From UBA5796 sp040752455 (GTDB lineage Bacteria; Chloroflexota; Anaerolineae; Anaerolineales; Villigracilaceae), in NCBI GenBank assembly GCA_049324115.1, contig JBMOMN010000008.1, positions 83,445 through 147,444 of the forward strand: a DNA stretch of 64,000 nucleotides. The letters run 5' to 3'. The position numbers and the translations under genes are program-made. Of the stretch, positions 8,329 to 17,107 are shown one piece after another. Position 1 is the stretch's first letter. Each line of letters opens with the position of its first letter. Below the pieces are notes generated by a model that was not told the origin of the DNA, made no database searches, and was given only the letters and a program-made list of their open reading frames with translations.

Positions 8329-8934
8329 ATGAAAATGACCTCCACCGACCGCATCCTGATCCTGCTCACCGCGCTGCTGTCCGGTTACCAGATCGTGGTG
8401 GGCATTGACGGGTTGGGCACGGTCCCGATCACGGCTTACACCATCGCTTTCGGGGCGCTCCTGGTCGCCATGCTGTTGATGCTCATCCTCGGATTCGGCG
8501 TGCTGGACAGCCCGGTGGTGGTCATCGTTTCGACGGTCATCCCGCTGGCCCTGGCGTTGGGCCTGGCCTGGGAGCACCTCGCCTCGTACCGGATCCTTTA
8601 CCTGCTCTTCACCCTCGTCGGATTCGCGGCAATCATCGTCACCCGTTCCCTGCCCTTCCGGGGGAAACTGCCCACCTTCGTGCTGGCCGTCGTTCACGGT
8701 ATAGCCGGGCTGACGATCTTCCTGCTCCCCAGCATCCTCGCCGCCGACGGGACGATGAAACCCGGTTTTGCGCTGGTCGGGCTGGGCGGCGCGATGATCG
8801 GCCTGGGCGGGCTGCTGCTGTCCTTCCTGAAAGCGGGCAGGCCCATCCTGCCCAGGGAGACCATCCTGAAAGTGCTGCCGGGCCTGTTCATGCTGATGAC
8901 GGCCTGTTTCGTAGCCGGTTTCAAATTGGGTTAA
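8329..8934 (+). CDS. Small six-helix membrane protein (paralogue of the 4252-4863 product)
   Basis: 201 residues, starting 4 nt after the prenyltransferase stop, so the two are surely co-transcribed. I see no clear Shine-Dalgarno before ATG 8329, which suggests translational coupling. About six membrane helices are predicted. The region GLGGAMIGLGGLLLSFLKAG matches the 4252-4863 product. The family is unknown to me. Having one copy at each end of the cluster suggests two related accessory subunits. Confidence 0.75.
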   Translation: MKMTSTDRILILLTALLSGYQIVVGIDGLGTVPITAYTIAFGALLVAMLLMLILGFGVLDSPVVVIVSTVIPLALALGLAWEHLASYRILYLLFTLVGFAAIIVTRSLPFRGKLPTFVLAVVHGIAGLTIFLLPSILAADGTMKPGFALVGLGGAMIGLGGLLLSFLKAGRPILPRETILKVLPGLFMLMTACFVAGFKLG

Positions 8935-8957
8935 CCCCGGTCACATCTTACACTGCT

Positions 8958-8997
8958 CAAGCTCCCGCTCTTCTTTGGCAGGAGCTTGATATTTTAT
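8958..8997 (+). terminator. Candidate terminator after the membrane cluster
   Basis: CAAGCTCC (8958-8965) and GGAGCTTG (8981-8988) form an 8-bp stem followed by ATATTTTATT. The tail is T-rich but interrupted. Confidence 0.55.
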
Positions 8998-9060
8998 TAG
9001 CAGACTATCATCTCAGCCCGCATCGAATCGGAGTATACTTGTCATAAATACGGAAGGCTT

Positions 9061-10020
9061 ATGACCACATTCTTCGACTCGACCAAATCTGTCAGAAGCG
9101 ATCTGTCCCGGCAGAAGTACATCGCCTCGGATGAAATCTCGACGATCGTCTATCTCGCCCAGAAGCTGGGCAAACCCCTCCTGGCCGAGGGGCCTGCCGG
9201 CGTGGGCAAGACGGAACTCGCCAAAGCCATCGCCGGCGCGACCGGGCGCGAATTGATCCGCCTGCAATGTTACGAAGGGCTGGACGAGTCGAAGGCGCTG
9301 TACGAATGGGAATATTCCAAGCAATTGTTGTACACCCAACTGCTGCGGGACAAATTGAACGAGACCCTCGGCCAAGCCGGGTCCCTGGCCGAAGCCGCCG
9401 ACCGGTTGGCGCGGGAGGAAGACGTCTTTTTCTCCGACCGGTTCTTGCTGCAACGCCCGCTGCTGAAAGCCATCCTGAGCGAACAGCCGACAGTCCTGTT
9501 GATTGACGAAATTGACCGCGCCGACGCCGAGTTCGAAGCCTTCCTGCTGGAGGTGCTGAGCGATTTCCAGGTCTCGGTGCCGGAGTTGGGGACGCTGGCG
9601 GCGAAGCACAAGCCCTTCGTCGTCCTCACCTCCAACAACACGCGTGAACTGTCCGAGGCGTTGAAGCGGCGCTGCCTGTACCTGTTCATTGATTACCCGA
9701 CTTTGCGGGAAGAACTGGCTGTCGTGCGGCTCAAAGTCCCCGACCTGAACCCGAAGCTGGCCCAGCAAGCCGTGGAGTTCGTCCAAAAGCTGCGTAACGG
9801 CGACCTGCGCAAATCCCCCTCCATCAGCGAGACCCTGGATTGGGCCAACGTCCTGGTGGCGCTGAACGCCTCCAACCTGGACAAGGACACGCTGGAAGAG
9901 ACGTTATCGGTGCTGTTGAAACACGAAGCCGACTTGCAGAAGGCGAAGCGCCAATATGTCAACCCGCCCCCGCCGCCGAGGCAAAAGCCGGGTGACTACG
10001 GGAGATTCTCCGAGAATTGA
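9061..10020 (+). CDS. MoxR/CoxD-type AAA+ ATPase
   Basis: 319 residues. The Walker A motif is GPAGVGKTE (about residues 44-52), Walker B is VLLIDEIDRAD (about 146-156), a sensor-1-like LTSNNTRE follows, then the arginine-finger region LKRRCLYLFID. MoxR ATPases act with a VWA-domain partner as chaperone or metal-centre maturation systems. The partner is the CoxE-like gene at 10320, and a small gene lies between them. A TATACT at 9034-9039 and GGAAGG before ATG 9061 suggest a local promoter and ribosome binding site. The C-terminus has a proline run (NPPPPPRQ). No molybdenum enzyme gene is nearby, so its client is unknown. Confidence 0.9.
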   Translation: MTTFFDSTKSVRSDLSRQKYIASDEISTIVYLAQKLGKPLLAEGPAGVGKTELAKAIAGATGRELIRLQCYEGLDESKALYEWEYSKQLLYTQLLRDKLNETLGQAGSLAEAADRLAREEDVFFSDRFLLQRPLLKAILSEQPTVLLIDEIDRADAEFEAFLLEVLSDFQVSVPELGTLAAKHKPFVVLTSNNTRELSEALKRRCLYLFIDYPTLREELAVVRLKVPDLNPKLAQQAVEFVQKLRNGDLRKSPSISETLDWANVLVALNASNLDKDTLEETLSVLLKHEADLQKAKRQYVNPPPPPRQKPGDYGRFSEN

Positions 10021-10040
10021 GTTCCGGGAGAGTACAGAGT

Positions 10041-10319
10041 ATGAGCAAGAAACAACTTTCGGAAAACGAAATTGACCAACTCGTGATCTCCCAGGCAGAC
10101 GATGAGTCGGCCTGGGGGGAACCCACCCGCGTGCGCAGGGCCAAACCGACCTCGGTATCCATCCCTGCCGAACTCGCGGCGCGGGCGGCATTCCTGGCCC
10201 AGCTGCACCGGAAGAAAAGCCTGGAGGAATGGATCACCGACGTTATCGAAGAACGCATCGAGTTGGAAGAAGCCGCATTCATTGGGGTAAAACAGGATTT
10301 GTCTGCCAAGGCGGGATAA
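10041..10319 (+). CDS. Small charged protein between MoxR and VWA genes
   Basis: 92 residues from ATG 10041, ending one base before the ATG of the next gene, so it is part of the moxR-VWA operon. The N-terminal half is polar. The C-terminal half (SVSIPAELAARAAFLAQLH then a long acidic helix) resembles a ribbon-helix-helix or short helical protein. I do not recognise a family. A regulatory or adaptor role for the ATPase/VWA pair is only inferred from position. Confidence 0.65.
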   Translation: MSKKQLSENEIDQLVISQADDESAWGEPTRVRRAKPTSVSIPAELAARAAFLAQLHRKKSLEEWITDVIEERIELEEAAFIGVKQDLSAKAG

Positions 10320-11696
10320 ATGGAATCCCGTATTTTGCAACTCATCGCCGCATTACGCGCCAGCGGGGTGCGCGTCTCGCTGGCTGAGTCTGCCGAGGCC
10401 TTCTCCGCGGTGGATTTGTTGGGGATTAAAGACCGCGACCAGTTCCGGCTCTCCCTGCGCGCCACGCTCATCAAGGACGTAAAAGACATTCCCACCTTCG
10501 AAAAATTGTTCCCGCTCTTCTTCGGGTCGGGGCAGCCCCCGCTGATGGGCGGCGACCCGTCGGACGAGATGACGCCCGAAGAAGCCCAAATGCTGGCCGA
10601 TGCGCTGCGCCAGTTCGCCGGGAATCTCCGTCAGCGGCTGGAAAGGCTGATGAACGGCGACCCGCTTTCCCGGTCCGAGCTTGAGGCGCTGGCGAAAATG
10701 GTCGGGTTGAACCAGATGGACGACCTCCGCTACCAGAACTGGATGTCCCAGCGCATGATGCGCGCCCTGGCCTTCCCCGAAGTCCGCCAGGCGTTGAAAG
10801 AGTTGATGGAGCAGCTGGCTCAGATGGGCATGAGCCGCGAGCGGATCGAACAGGTCCGGGAGATGGTCCGCCAGAACATGCAGGGGATACAGGAACAGAT
10901 CGAGCAGTTCGCCGGCGAGCGCCTGGCCGAAAACCTGAGCGAGCGGCCGCGCGGCGAGAGCGCCGACAACCTGCTCAACCGGCCCTTCCACGCCCTCTCG
11001 GATGCCGAAAAGAAAGTGCTCCAACGCGAGGTCAAGCGCCTGGCCGCCATGCTGCGCACCCGCATCGCCCTGCGCCAGAAGCGCGCAAAGAACGGGCAGC
11101 TCGACCCCAAGGCCACCATCCGGGCCAATCTCAAATATCACGGCGTGCCGATGGAACTCCGCCACCGCGACCGCGTCCGCAAGCCCCGGCTGGTGGTGAT
11201 CTGCGACATCAGCACCTCGATGCGTTTTTGCTCGGAACTGATGCTGAGTTTCCTGTTCGCCCTGCAAGGCCAGGTGCGCAAGACCCACGCTTTCGCCTTC
11301 ATTGACCACCTCGAATACATCTCGGAGGATTTCAGCGGCTCGAACGCGGACGAGGCGATTGCCTCCGTTTTGTGGCGTATGCCCAGCGGACATTACAACA
11401 CCGACCTCGGCTGGTCCCTGAACGATTTCCAGAACGAGTACATGGAGACGCTCAACGGGCAGACGACGCTCATCCTGGTCGGAGACGGGCGGAACAATTA
11501 CAACGACCCGCGTCTCGACATCTTCTCCAGCATGTCGCGGCGGGCGGCCCGGACGATATGGCTGAATCCCGAACCCCCGACCCTGTGGCACGGCGACAGC
11601 GACATGCCCAAATACGCCCCGCTGTGCAATGATGTGCTAAAAGTCAGCAACCTGCGGGAATTGACCGAGGCGGTGGATTCCTTGCTCACAGGATGA
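10320..11696 (+). CDS. VWA-domain protein, CoxE-like
   Basis: 458 residues, with its ATG immediately after the stop of the preceding gene. The N-terminal 250 residues are helical and charged. The C-terminal VWA domain starts near residue 285 with the MIDAS motif CDISTSM and continues with FAFIDHLEY and later ILVGDGRNNYND. CoxE-like VWA proteins pair with MoxR/CoxD ATPases, as here. The operon order ATPase, small protein, VWA is clear. The substrate complex cannot be read from the sequence. Confidence 0.9.
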   Translation: MESRILQLIAALRASGVRVSLAESAEAFSAVDLLGIKDRDQFRLSLRATLIKDVKDIPTFEKLFPLFFGSGQPPLMGGDPSDEMTPEEAQMLADALRQFAGNLRQRLERLMNGDPLSRSELEALAKMVGLNQMDDLRYQNWMSQRMMRALAFPEVRQALKELMEQLAQMGMSRERIEQVREMVRQNMQGIQEQIEQFAGERLAENLSERPRGESADNLLNRPFHALSDAEKKVLQREVKRLAAMLRTRIALRQKRAKNGQLDPKATIRANLKYHGVPMELRHRDRVRKPRLVVICDISTSMRFCSELMLSFLFALQGQVRKTHAFAFIDHLEYISEDFSGSNADEAIASVLWRMPSGHYNTDLGWSLNDFQNEYMETLNGQTTLILVGDGRNNYNDPRLDIFSSMSRRAARTIWLNPEPPTLWHGDSDMPKYAPLCNDVLKVSNLRELTEAVDSLLTG

Positions 11697-11714
11697 TGAT
11701 TGGCTTATAAATAA

Positions 11715-11963
11715 ATGGAAACTACAAGTTTTTGGCAAGGCGAAACCTGCGAATACTGCGGCGGTCAAATCGTTGAAAAGCGCGTTACCCTGCACCGTAA
11801 AGTGAAAGGCGAGTACGTTCTTATCGAGAACGTGCCTGCGGGTGTATGTGCCGAATGCGGGACTCGTTATTATGCCGCCAATGTTCTCAAGACTATTGAG
11901 GAAAGTGTGCGCGGGCGCAAACAGGCAGATCGCAAGGTTGTTGTGCCTGTTTATGCGTTCTGA
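11715..11963 (+). CDS. YgiT/MqsA-type zinc-finger protein
   Basis: 82 residues. CEYC near residue 12 and CAEC near residue 45 form the four-cysteine zinc knuckle typical of the YgiT-type zinc-finger domain, the N-terminal half of MqsA antitoxins. No HTH domain follows and no toxin gene (MqsR/RelE/HicA-like) is adjacent, so it may be an orphan antitoxin remnant or a stand-alone small protein. It starts 18 nt after the VWA gene and ends about 50 nt before the converging sensor gene. Confidence 0.75.
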   Translation: METTSFWQGETCEYCGGQIVEKRVTLHRKVKGEYVLIENVPAGVCAECGTRYYAANVLKTIEESVRGRKQADRKVVVPVYAF

Positions 11964-12012
11964 TATGTTGCAAAAGGGGGAGGTTTATGAGCACGGCCTT
12001 TCCCGGCTCGCC

Positions 12013-15006
12013 CTAACCCGATAACCACTCCAAAAAGACCCGGACCACCTCCGGGTCGAAGTGACGGCCTGCCTGTTGGCGGATATAAGCCAGGGCTTTC
12101 TTTTTGGGCCACGCCCTGCGATACGGCCGATCGGAACACAGGGCATCCCAAACGTCCACTACGGCAAAGATCCGCGCGGCCAGGGGGATCTGCTCGCCGA
12201 TCAACCCACGCGGGTAGCCTGTGCCATCCCACCGCTCATGGTGGCAATATGGAATATCAATGGCTGATCTCAAATAGGCGATGGGAAAAAGCATGTCGTA
12301 GGCAAACTTGGGGTGGAGTCGCATGACCGCTTGCTCTTCTTCTGTCAAAGGCCCTTTTTTCAGCAGGATCGAGTCGGGGATGCCCATTTTCCCGATGTCG
12401 TGAAGCAACGCGCCCCGGCGCACGAATACAAGCTCGCTCACGCCCACCCCCAAGGCCCGCGCGAGGCTGACCGTCAGATCGGCGACGCGTTGGGTATGGC
12501 CTGCCGTCTCCTGGTCGCGCAGTTCGAGCGCGTGGGACCAGCCCTCCAGGGTGCGGTCATACGCCAAAGTCAACTCTTCGGCCTGGAAGACCGTCTTTTC
12601 GTGCAGCCTCATGCGATGCACGGCATTCCCCGCAATTTCAGCCAGGGTGGTGAGCAGGCGCATCTCTTCGTCCATCAATTCACGCGGCGCTTGAACAGAA
12701 ACGAGCATCACCCCGGATACTTCCTGCGCGGTTTGAATGGGTACGCACACGCCTCCCCAGCCCGCCGGAATTTGGAACGGAAAAGCTGATCCGGCCAGCG
12801 GATCGCTGGCAAACTCACGCGAGGTGTAAGCTTCGCCGTTGGCAATTACGAAACCGGTAATACCTTCGCTCCACTTTATGGGCATTTGTTTTATGGGTTC
12901 CAACCAGCCGCGCCCGATCGGGGGATAAATGAAATCTGTCGCCGGGTCATAAATCGAGATCATCCCTGCTTCGGCATCCAGCGCCTTTAGCGTTTCGTCC
13001 AGGAGGAGTGGAAGCATTTCGTCCAAGGTATGCGCGGCGCGTAACGCGGCGGATATGTCCGAAAGAGCCTCCAATTCGTCCATCTGGCGGCGCATGGCTT
13101 CCTCCGCCTGTTTGAGTTCCGTGATGTCCCGTCCGGTGGACACGAAATGGGTGATATTCTTTTGCGCGTCTTTGATGGGCGTGATGGTTTTGAGTTCGTA
13201 ATATAAACGCCCATCCTTCTTCCGGTTGATAAGCTGGGAACGATATACTTTGCCGGCCAGGATTGTGTCCCAAAGATCTTTATAGAACTCCTGGGGGTGC
13301 TGGCCGGATTTCAGCAACCTGGGAGTCTGACCGATCGCTTCATCCCTCGTATAGCCGGTAATCTCCTCGAAGGCATGGTTGACGTATTCGATGACCCCGT
13401 CCTTGTCACAAATGTACACACTATCAGCCGTCTGTTCGACCACGCTGGAAAGTTTTTTAGTCTCGGTAAACAGGCGGGCATTTTCGATTGCTACTGCAAC
13501 CTGGTCGGCGATGGTTTGGGCGAGATGGATCTCACCGGACGTCAGCTCGCGCTGCTCGTTCGCCGTGTATAGTTCGATGATGCCCACCGTGCGGTTGCCT
13601 ATCTGCAAAGGCACCATGAACACCAAAGCCCGCCCATACAGGTGCAGCAAGGCCACCTCGGCAGGGTCCGCCTCGGGGTCGTCTGCCCGCACGATCAGAG
13701 TCCGTCCGTTTTCGACCACATAAGCCGTCGCCGGATAATCGGACAACGGGTAAGAGACGCCAACTTCCTCGTCCTTATGCGGCCGGCCAGACTTGACATA
13801 AACCGTCAGCGTCCGAACTGACCTGTTGATGGGATCGTATTCGGATATCGCACAATGCTCCAACTGCAAGACACCGGTCATGGAGTGGGTCACATACGAA
13901 AGCACTTCCTCAAGCTCAAGGCTGGACGACAAAGTCCGGGCTATATCCAATAAGGTTGTCAGTTGGGCCTCGTGTTGACGGCTTTCTTCATACAAGCGAG
14001 CATTCACCACAAGACGGGCCGCGTGAGCAGCAAGCATTTGGATCAGGTGCAATTCGTGTGACGTGAAATTGCGTGGGGTAATGCTGTCCCAAATTTCGGC
14101 TTCGCCAACCACCTGCCCTCCTAACGTGAGGGGTATCAGCAATGCCGACTTGACATCATAATCTTTCAACTGATTTCTTTCGGTCTCTGATAATTCCGGA
14201 TCGTCCACCTGAAAAGTCCTTATGGTGGCTTTCATAATTGCCTGCTCGGTTGCCGGAAAATCGTGCAAAAAATATTTGCGCCCCAAATCCGATTTGCGCT
14301 CCCTGGGTAACGCTGTTTCACTCCAATATTCGGCGATTACTGTCAATGTCTGCTGGTTTAGATCAACTTGCATGATGTAACCGCTAGTAGCCGCCAGGGT
14401 TTCAGTGAGATGGCGGGCCAGCTCCCGAAGTACGACTTGCGGCTCGAGGCTCGAACTGAGATCCTTCGTGGCCGCATACAAAGTTTCCAGATCGGAGACA
14501 GCCACTTCAAGTTCGGACATGTAACGGTGCAAAATTTCCCCAAGCGCCCGGGTAATCCACCCGATGAACCCGATCAGGAACGCCCGCGAAAAGATCACCG
14601 CCAGAGGCAGTTGTTCCAGTGAAGCGGGAATGAGCATCATGTAAAGGACAGGAGCCGCGCTCAAAACGATGAGACCCTGTACCCGCCCAAGCAAAAGCGG
14701 ATAGACTGCCACCAGAACAAAATACCACAGCAGGAAAAAACTCCCTGTCCCGCCGGTGGTAAGCATCAAAAGCCATCCGATGGTCAATATACAAAAGGCG
14801 CGGACACCGACTGCATACCCCACCCGCCGCGCGAACAAACCCAGCACGCCTAAAAGCGCAACAACTCCAACCGCAATCCAATGCCAGGGTTGGGCGCCTC
14901 GAAGGGATAACATCAAGACCCCATGAACACTGATGGCAAGCGGAACCAACGGCTCCAGTCTTGCAATTTGTGTTTGTACTAAGGCGGTCTTATGAGACTT
15001 GGTCAT
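12013..15006 (-). CDS. Membrane GAF/PAS sensor with C-terminal HD-GYP c-di-GMP phosphodiesterase domain
   Basis: 997 residues from ATG 15006. Hydrophobic segments cover about residues 20-150. They are followed by GAF (about 175-320), GAF (345-485), PAS (515-630, ending GRDITELKQAE), GAF (640-800) and an HD-GYP domain (815-990). The HD-GYP signature is complete: LLHDIGKMGIPD and HHERWDGTGYPRGL. HD-GYP proteins hydrolyse cyclic di-GMP, so this is probably a membrane or ligand-gated c-di-GMP phosphodiesterase, opposing the diguanylate cyclase at 37518-39638. The N-terminal half resembles the sensor truncated at the window start. Confidence 0.93.
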   Translation of the reverse strand: MTKSHKTALVQTQIARLEPLVPLAISVHGVLMLSLRGAQPWHWIAVGVVALLGVLGLFARRVGYAVGVRAFCILTIGWLLMLTTGGTGSFFLLWYFVLVAVYPLLLGRVQGLIVLSAAPVLYMMLIPASLEQLPLAVIFSRAFLIGFIGWITRALGEILHRYMSELEVAVSDLETLYAATKDLSSSLEPQVVLRELARHLTETLAATSGYIMQVDLNQQTLTVIAEYWSETALPRERKSDLGRKYFLHDFPATEQAIMKATIRTFQVDDPELSETERNQLKDYDVKSALLIPLTLGGQVVGEAEIWDSITPRNFTSHELHLIQMLAAHAARLVVNARLYEESRQHEAQLTTLLDIARTLSSSLELEEVLSYVTHSMTGVLQLEHCAISEYDPINRSVRTLTVYVKSGRPHKDEEVGVSYPLSDYPATAYVVENGRTLIVRADDPEADPAEVALLHLYGRALVFMVPLQIGNRTVGIIELYTANEQRELTSGEIHLAQTIADQVAVAIENARLFTETKKLSSVVEQTADSVYICDKDGVIEYVNHAFEEITGYTRDEAIGQTPRLLKSGQHPQEFYKDLWDTILAGKVYRSQLINRKKDGRLYYELKTITPIKDAQKNITHFVSTGRDITELKQAEEAMRRQMDELEALSDISAALRAAHTLDEMLPLLLDETLKALDAEAGMISIYDPATDFIYPPIGRGWLEPIKQMPIKWSEGITGFVIANGEAYTSREFASDPLAGSAFPFQIPAGWGGVCVPIQTAQEVSGVMLVSVQAPRELMDEEMRLLTTLAEIAGNAVHRMRLHEKTVFQAEELTLAYDRTLEGWSHALELRDQETAGHTQRVADLTVSLARALGVGVSELVFVRRGALLHDIGKMGIPDSILLKKGPLTEEEQAVMRLHPKFAYDMLFPIAYLRSAIDIPYCHHERWDGTGYPRGLIGEQIPLAARIFAVVDVWDALCSDRPYRRAWPKKKALAYIRQQAGRHFDPEVVRVFLEWLSG

Positions 15007-15326
15007 GCGCCCGCGCCTCTGCTTATTTCAATTCCATTCGTCTCGGTCCTTTTTGCTTATAGTATATCCCCAGATAACCCTTCATGCCCAATTATTGGAT
15101 CATGGACAAGTTACAAATAAGTAATTCTGGCTCTCCCGCAATTAACGTGAAAGAGCCTAAACACAAAGTAACACGAAGGCTCTCAAAGGGAGAAAAGGCG
15201 CACTGTCAGACGCGTTTTTCCTTCGTGGACTTTGTGTTCCTTCGTGTTTCAAAGGTTTTCCCGGAAAAAACGGGAGAGCCGTAATTATCAAAGCCAAAAC
15301 GCGCCCTTGCGGACGCGTTTTCGATC
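15007..15326. other. Gap upstream of the HD-GYP sensor holding a CTTCGTG-type palindrome (about 15163-15262)
   Basis: The words CACAAAGTAACACGAAGG at the left and CCTTCGTGGACTTTGTG with TTCCTTCGTGTTTC at the right form a long imperfect inverted repeat. Related elements occur near 19078-19268, 31135-31215 and 47945-48022. I see no gene here. Confidence 0.65.
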
Positions 15327-15418
15327 TGGCGGGGAGGGCGGGATTCGAACCCGCGGCTGAGTTTAATCCCAGCACTCACTTAGCAGGCGAGCCCAATCGG
15401 CCTCTCTGGCACCTCCCC
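15327..15418 (-). tRNA. tRNA-Ser (anticodon GCT)
   Basis: The reverse complement folds as a class II tRNA. The acceptor GGGGAGG pairs with CCTCCCC, followed by G and an encoded CCA. The anticodon loop is CTGCTAA, giving anticodon GCT for AGC/AGU. There is a long variable arm and the T-loop GGGTTCGAATCCC. It is 92 nt including CCA. Confidence 0.95.
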
Positions 15419-15451
15419 AATTCGGTTTATATTTGAAGATTTTTGAGTGAT

Positions 15452-15503
15452 GGCAGTTGATTGACGACAATCGTAAATCCAAAATCGCAAATCGTCAATC
15501 GTG
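15452..15503. repeat. Heptad repeat (AATCGTA/AATCGTC words) between the two tRNA genes
   Basis: AATCGTA, AATCCAA, AATCGCA, AATCGTC and AATCGTG follow each other every 7 nt. The same words occur at 23338-23402. Confidence 0.7.
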
Positions 15504-15588
15504 CGGAGGGAGTGGGATTCGAACCCACGATGGATTGCTCCATACCTGTTTTCAAGACAGGCGCCTTAGGCCGCTCGGCCATCCCTCC
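15504..15588 (-). tRNA. tRNA-Ser (anticodon TGA)
   Basis: The reverse complement gives acceptor GGAGGGA paired with TCCCTCC, D-arm GGCCGAGCGGCC, anticodon loop CTTGAAA (anticodon TGA), an extended variable arm and T-arm GTGGGTTCGAATCCCAC. CCA is not encoded here, unlike in the neighbouring tRNA-Ser(GCT). Confidence 0.95.
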
Positions 15589-15808
15589 GAGCGCACCGAT
15601 TTTACCATAAAACCGAAGGCCAATCGCCGCCCCCGGCAACGAGATGGGCATCTACCGAATATGCGGGAGGTCGGAAATAACAAAAATGTGGGTGATTCGT
15701 TAACCGGATGCAAAGTTTATCCGGCTATAATGACCCCCATGTTTCACGGCAGGTAATTCTCTCCTCTCTCAGTGGCGCGCTTACAGGCGCGCCACACTTT
15801 TAACGGCT

Positions 15809-15883
15809 ATATAATACCCACGCTCACGAATTGCGCTTTCCTACCCGATAAAAAGCGCAATTTGTGACCGCCCTGGGTATAAT
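15809..15883. repeat. Palindromic repeat copy 2 carrying a -10-like TATAAT next to coaBC
   Basis: TATATAATACCCACGC and the inner AATTGCGCTTT mirror AAAAGCGCAATT and GCCCTGGGTATAAT. TATAAT at 15878-15883 stands 8 nt before the coaBC ATG, so the repeat may supply a promoter for a nearly leaderless mRNA. The rest of 15589-15891 holds no gene I would support. Confidence 0.6.
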
Positions 15884-15891
15884 CGGGTTAT

Positions 15892-17106
15892 ATGAGCGTT
15901 TTGTCGGATAAAAAGATCATTCTTGGCGTGACCGGCTCGATTGCCGCCTACAAGGCCGCCGACCTGGCCTCCAGGTTGACCCAGGCCGGAGCGCGCCTGG
16001 ACGTGATCCTGACGCGGGGGGCCGGGCAGTTCCTCACCCCCCTGACGTTCCAATCCGTCACCGGGCGGAAGGCCTTTACCGAAGCGGACCTGTGGGGTGG
16101 GGAGGCGCATGTGCTCCACGTGGGGCTGGGACACGCAGCCGACCTGCTCGTCATCGCGCCCTGCACGGCCAATACGATCGCAAAGATGGCCCACGGGTTG
16201 GCCGATAACCTGTTGACCATCACCGCCCTGGCCATGCGCGGGCCGATCCTGGTTGCGCCGGCCATGGACGTGGGCATGTACGAACATCCCGCCACCCAGG
16301 CCAATCTCGAAACCCTGCGCGGGCGCGGCGTCCACTTCGCCGGGCCGGCCGAGGGACGTATGGCCTCCGGGCTGGTGGGGCTGGGGCGGATGCTCGAACC
16401 GGCCGAGATCGTCGGCCACATCCGCCGGGTGCTGGGCCGGACGGGCCGGCTGGCCGGGAAGAAAATCGTCGTTTCGGCGGGGGGGACGCAGGAACCGATT
16501 GACCCGGTGCGTGTGATCACCAACAAATCTTCGGGACGGCAGGGCTACGCCCTGGCCCAGGCTGCCATGGATGCGGGTGCAGACGTGACCCTTGTCACCG
16601 CGCCGACGGGGCTGGTCCCGCCGGTCGGGGCCCAAGTGGTGGAGGCGAGGTCCTCCGGCGAGATGCTGGAGGCCGTGCTCTCGGCCTGCGCCGACGCCGA
16701 CGCGCTCGTCATGGCGGCCGCGGTGGCTGATTTCCGCCCGGCGCGGGTCTCGCAAAACAAGCTCAAGAAGCGGGACGGCATTCCCCAGGTCACGCTCGAG
16801 GCCGCGCCGGACGTCCTGGCAACGGTGGCAGGCCAACGGTCCGGGATGAAGCGCCTGAAAGCCGTGGTGGGGTTCGCGGCCGAAAGCCGCGACCTGATCG
16901 GGAACGCCTCCGCTAAATTGTCCTCCAAAAAATTGGATTTGATCGTGGCCAACGATATTTCCTCCAGCGATGCAGGTTTTGCGGTGGAGACCAACCGGGT
17001 CACGTTGTTGTACCCCGATGACCGTCGGGAGTCTCTGCCCCTGATGTCGAAAACGGATGTGGCGGAAATCATCATTGAAAAGGTCGCTTCATTGCTGGAG
17101 ATTTGA
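15892..17106 (+). CDS. coaBC: Bifunctional phosphopantothenoylcysteine decarboxylase / phosphopantothenate-cysteine ligase
   Basis: 404 residues, two steps of coenzyme A synthesis in one chain. The N-terminal flavoprotein decarboxylase (about 1-180) shows GVTGSIAAYKAADL, APCTANTIAKMAHG and the substrate motif written here as PAMDVGMY; the family form is PAMNxxMW. The C-terminal ligase (about 190-400) shows SAGGTQEPIDPVRVITN and SSGRQGYALA, then KLKKRDG. No Shine-Dalgarno precedes ATG 15892, and a TATAAT lies only 8 nt upstream, consistent with leaderless transcription. The next gene starts 1 nt after the stop, so they form an operon. Confidence 0.95.
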   Translation: MSVLSDKKIILGVTGSIAAYKAADLASRLTQAGARLDVILTRGAGQFLTPLTFQSVTGRKAFTEADLWGGEAHVLHVGLGHAADLLVIAPCTANTIAKMAHGLADNLLTITALAMRGPILVAPAMDVGMYEHPATQANLETLRGRGVHFAGPAEGRMASGLVGLGRMLEPAEIVGHIRRVLGRTGRLAGKKIVVSAGGTQEPIDPVRVITNKSSGRQGYALAQAAMDAGADVTLVTAPTGLVPPVGAQVVEARSSGEMLEAVLSACADADALVMAAAVADFRPARVSQNKLKKRDGIPQVTLEAAPDVLATVAGQRSGMKRLKAVVGFAAESRDLIGNASAKLSSKKLDLIVANDISSSDAGFAVETNRVTLLYPDDRRESLPLMSKTDVAEIIIEKVASLLEI

Positions 17107-17107
17107 T

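Noticed and set aside
10353..11591. Minus-strand ORF of 412 codons opposite the VWA gene
   Set aside because: Antisense shadow; the VWA reading frame has MIDAS and operon context, the other strand has nothing recognisable.
15457..15756. Plus-strand ORF across the tRNA-Ser(TGA) gene
   Set aside because: It overlaps a clearly folded tRNA on the other strand and has no family motif or ribosome binding site.
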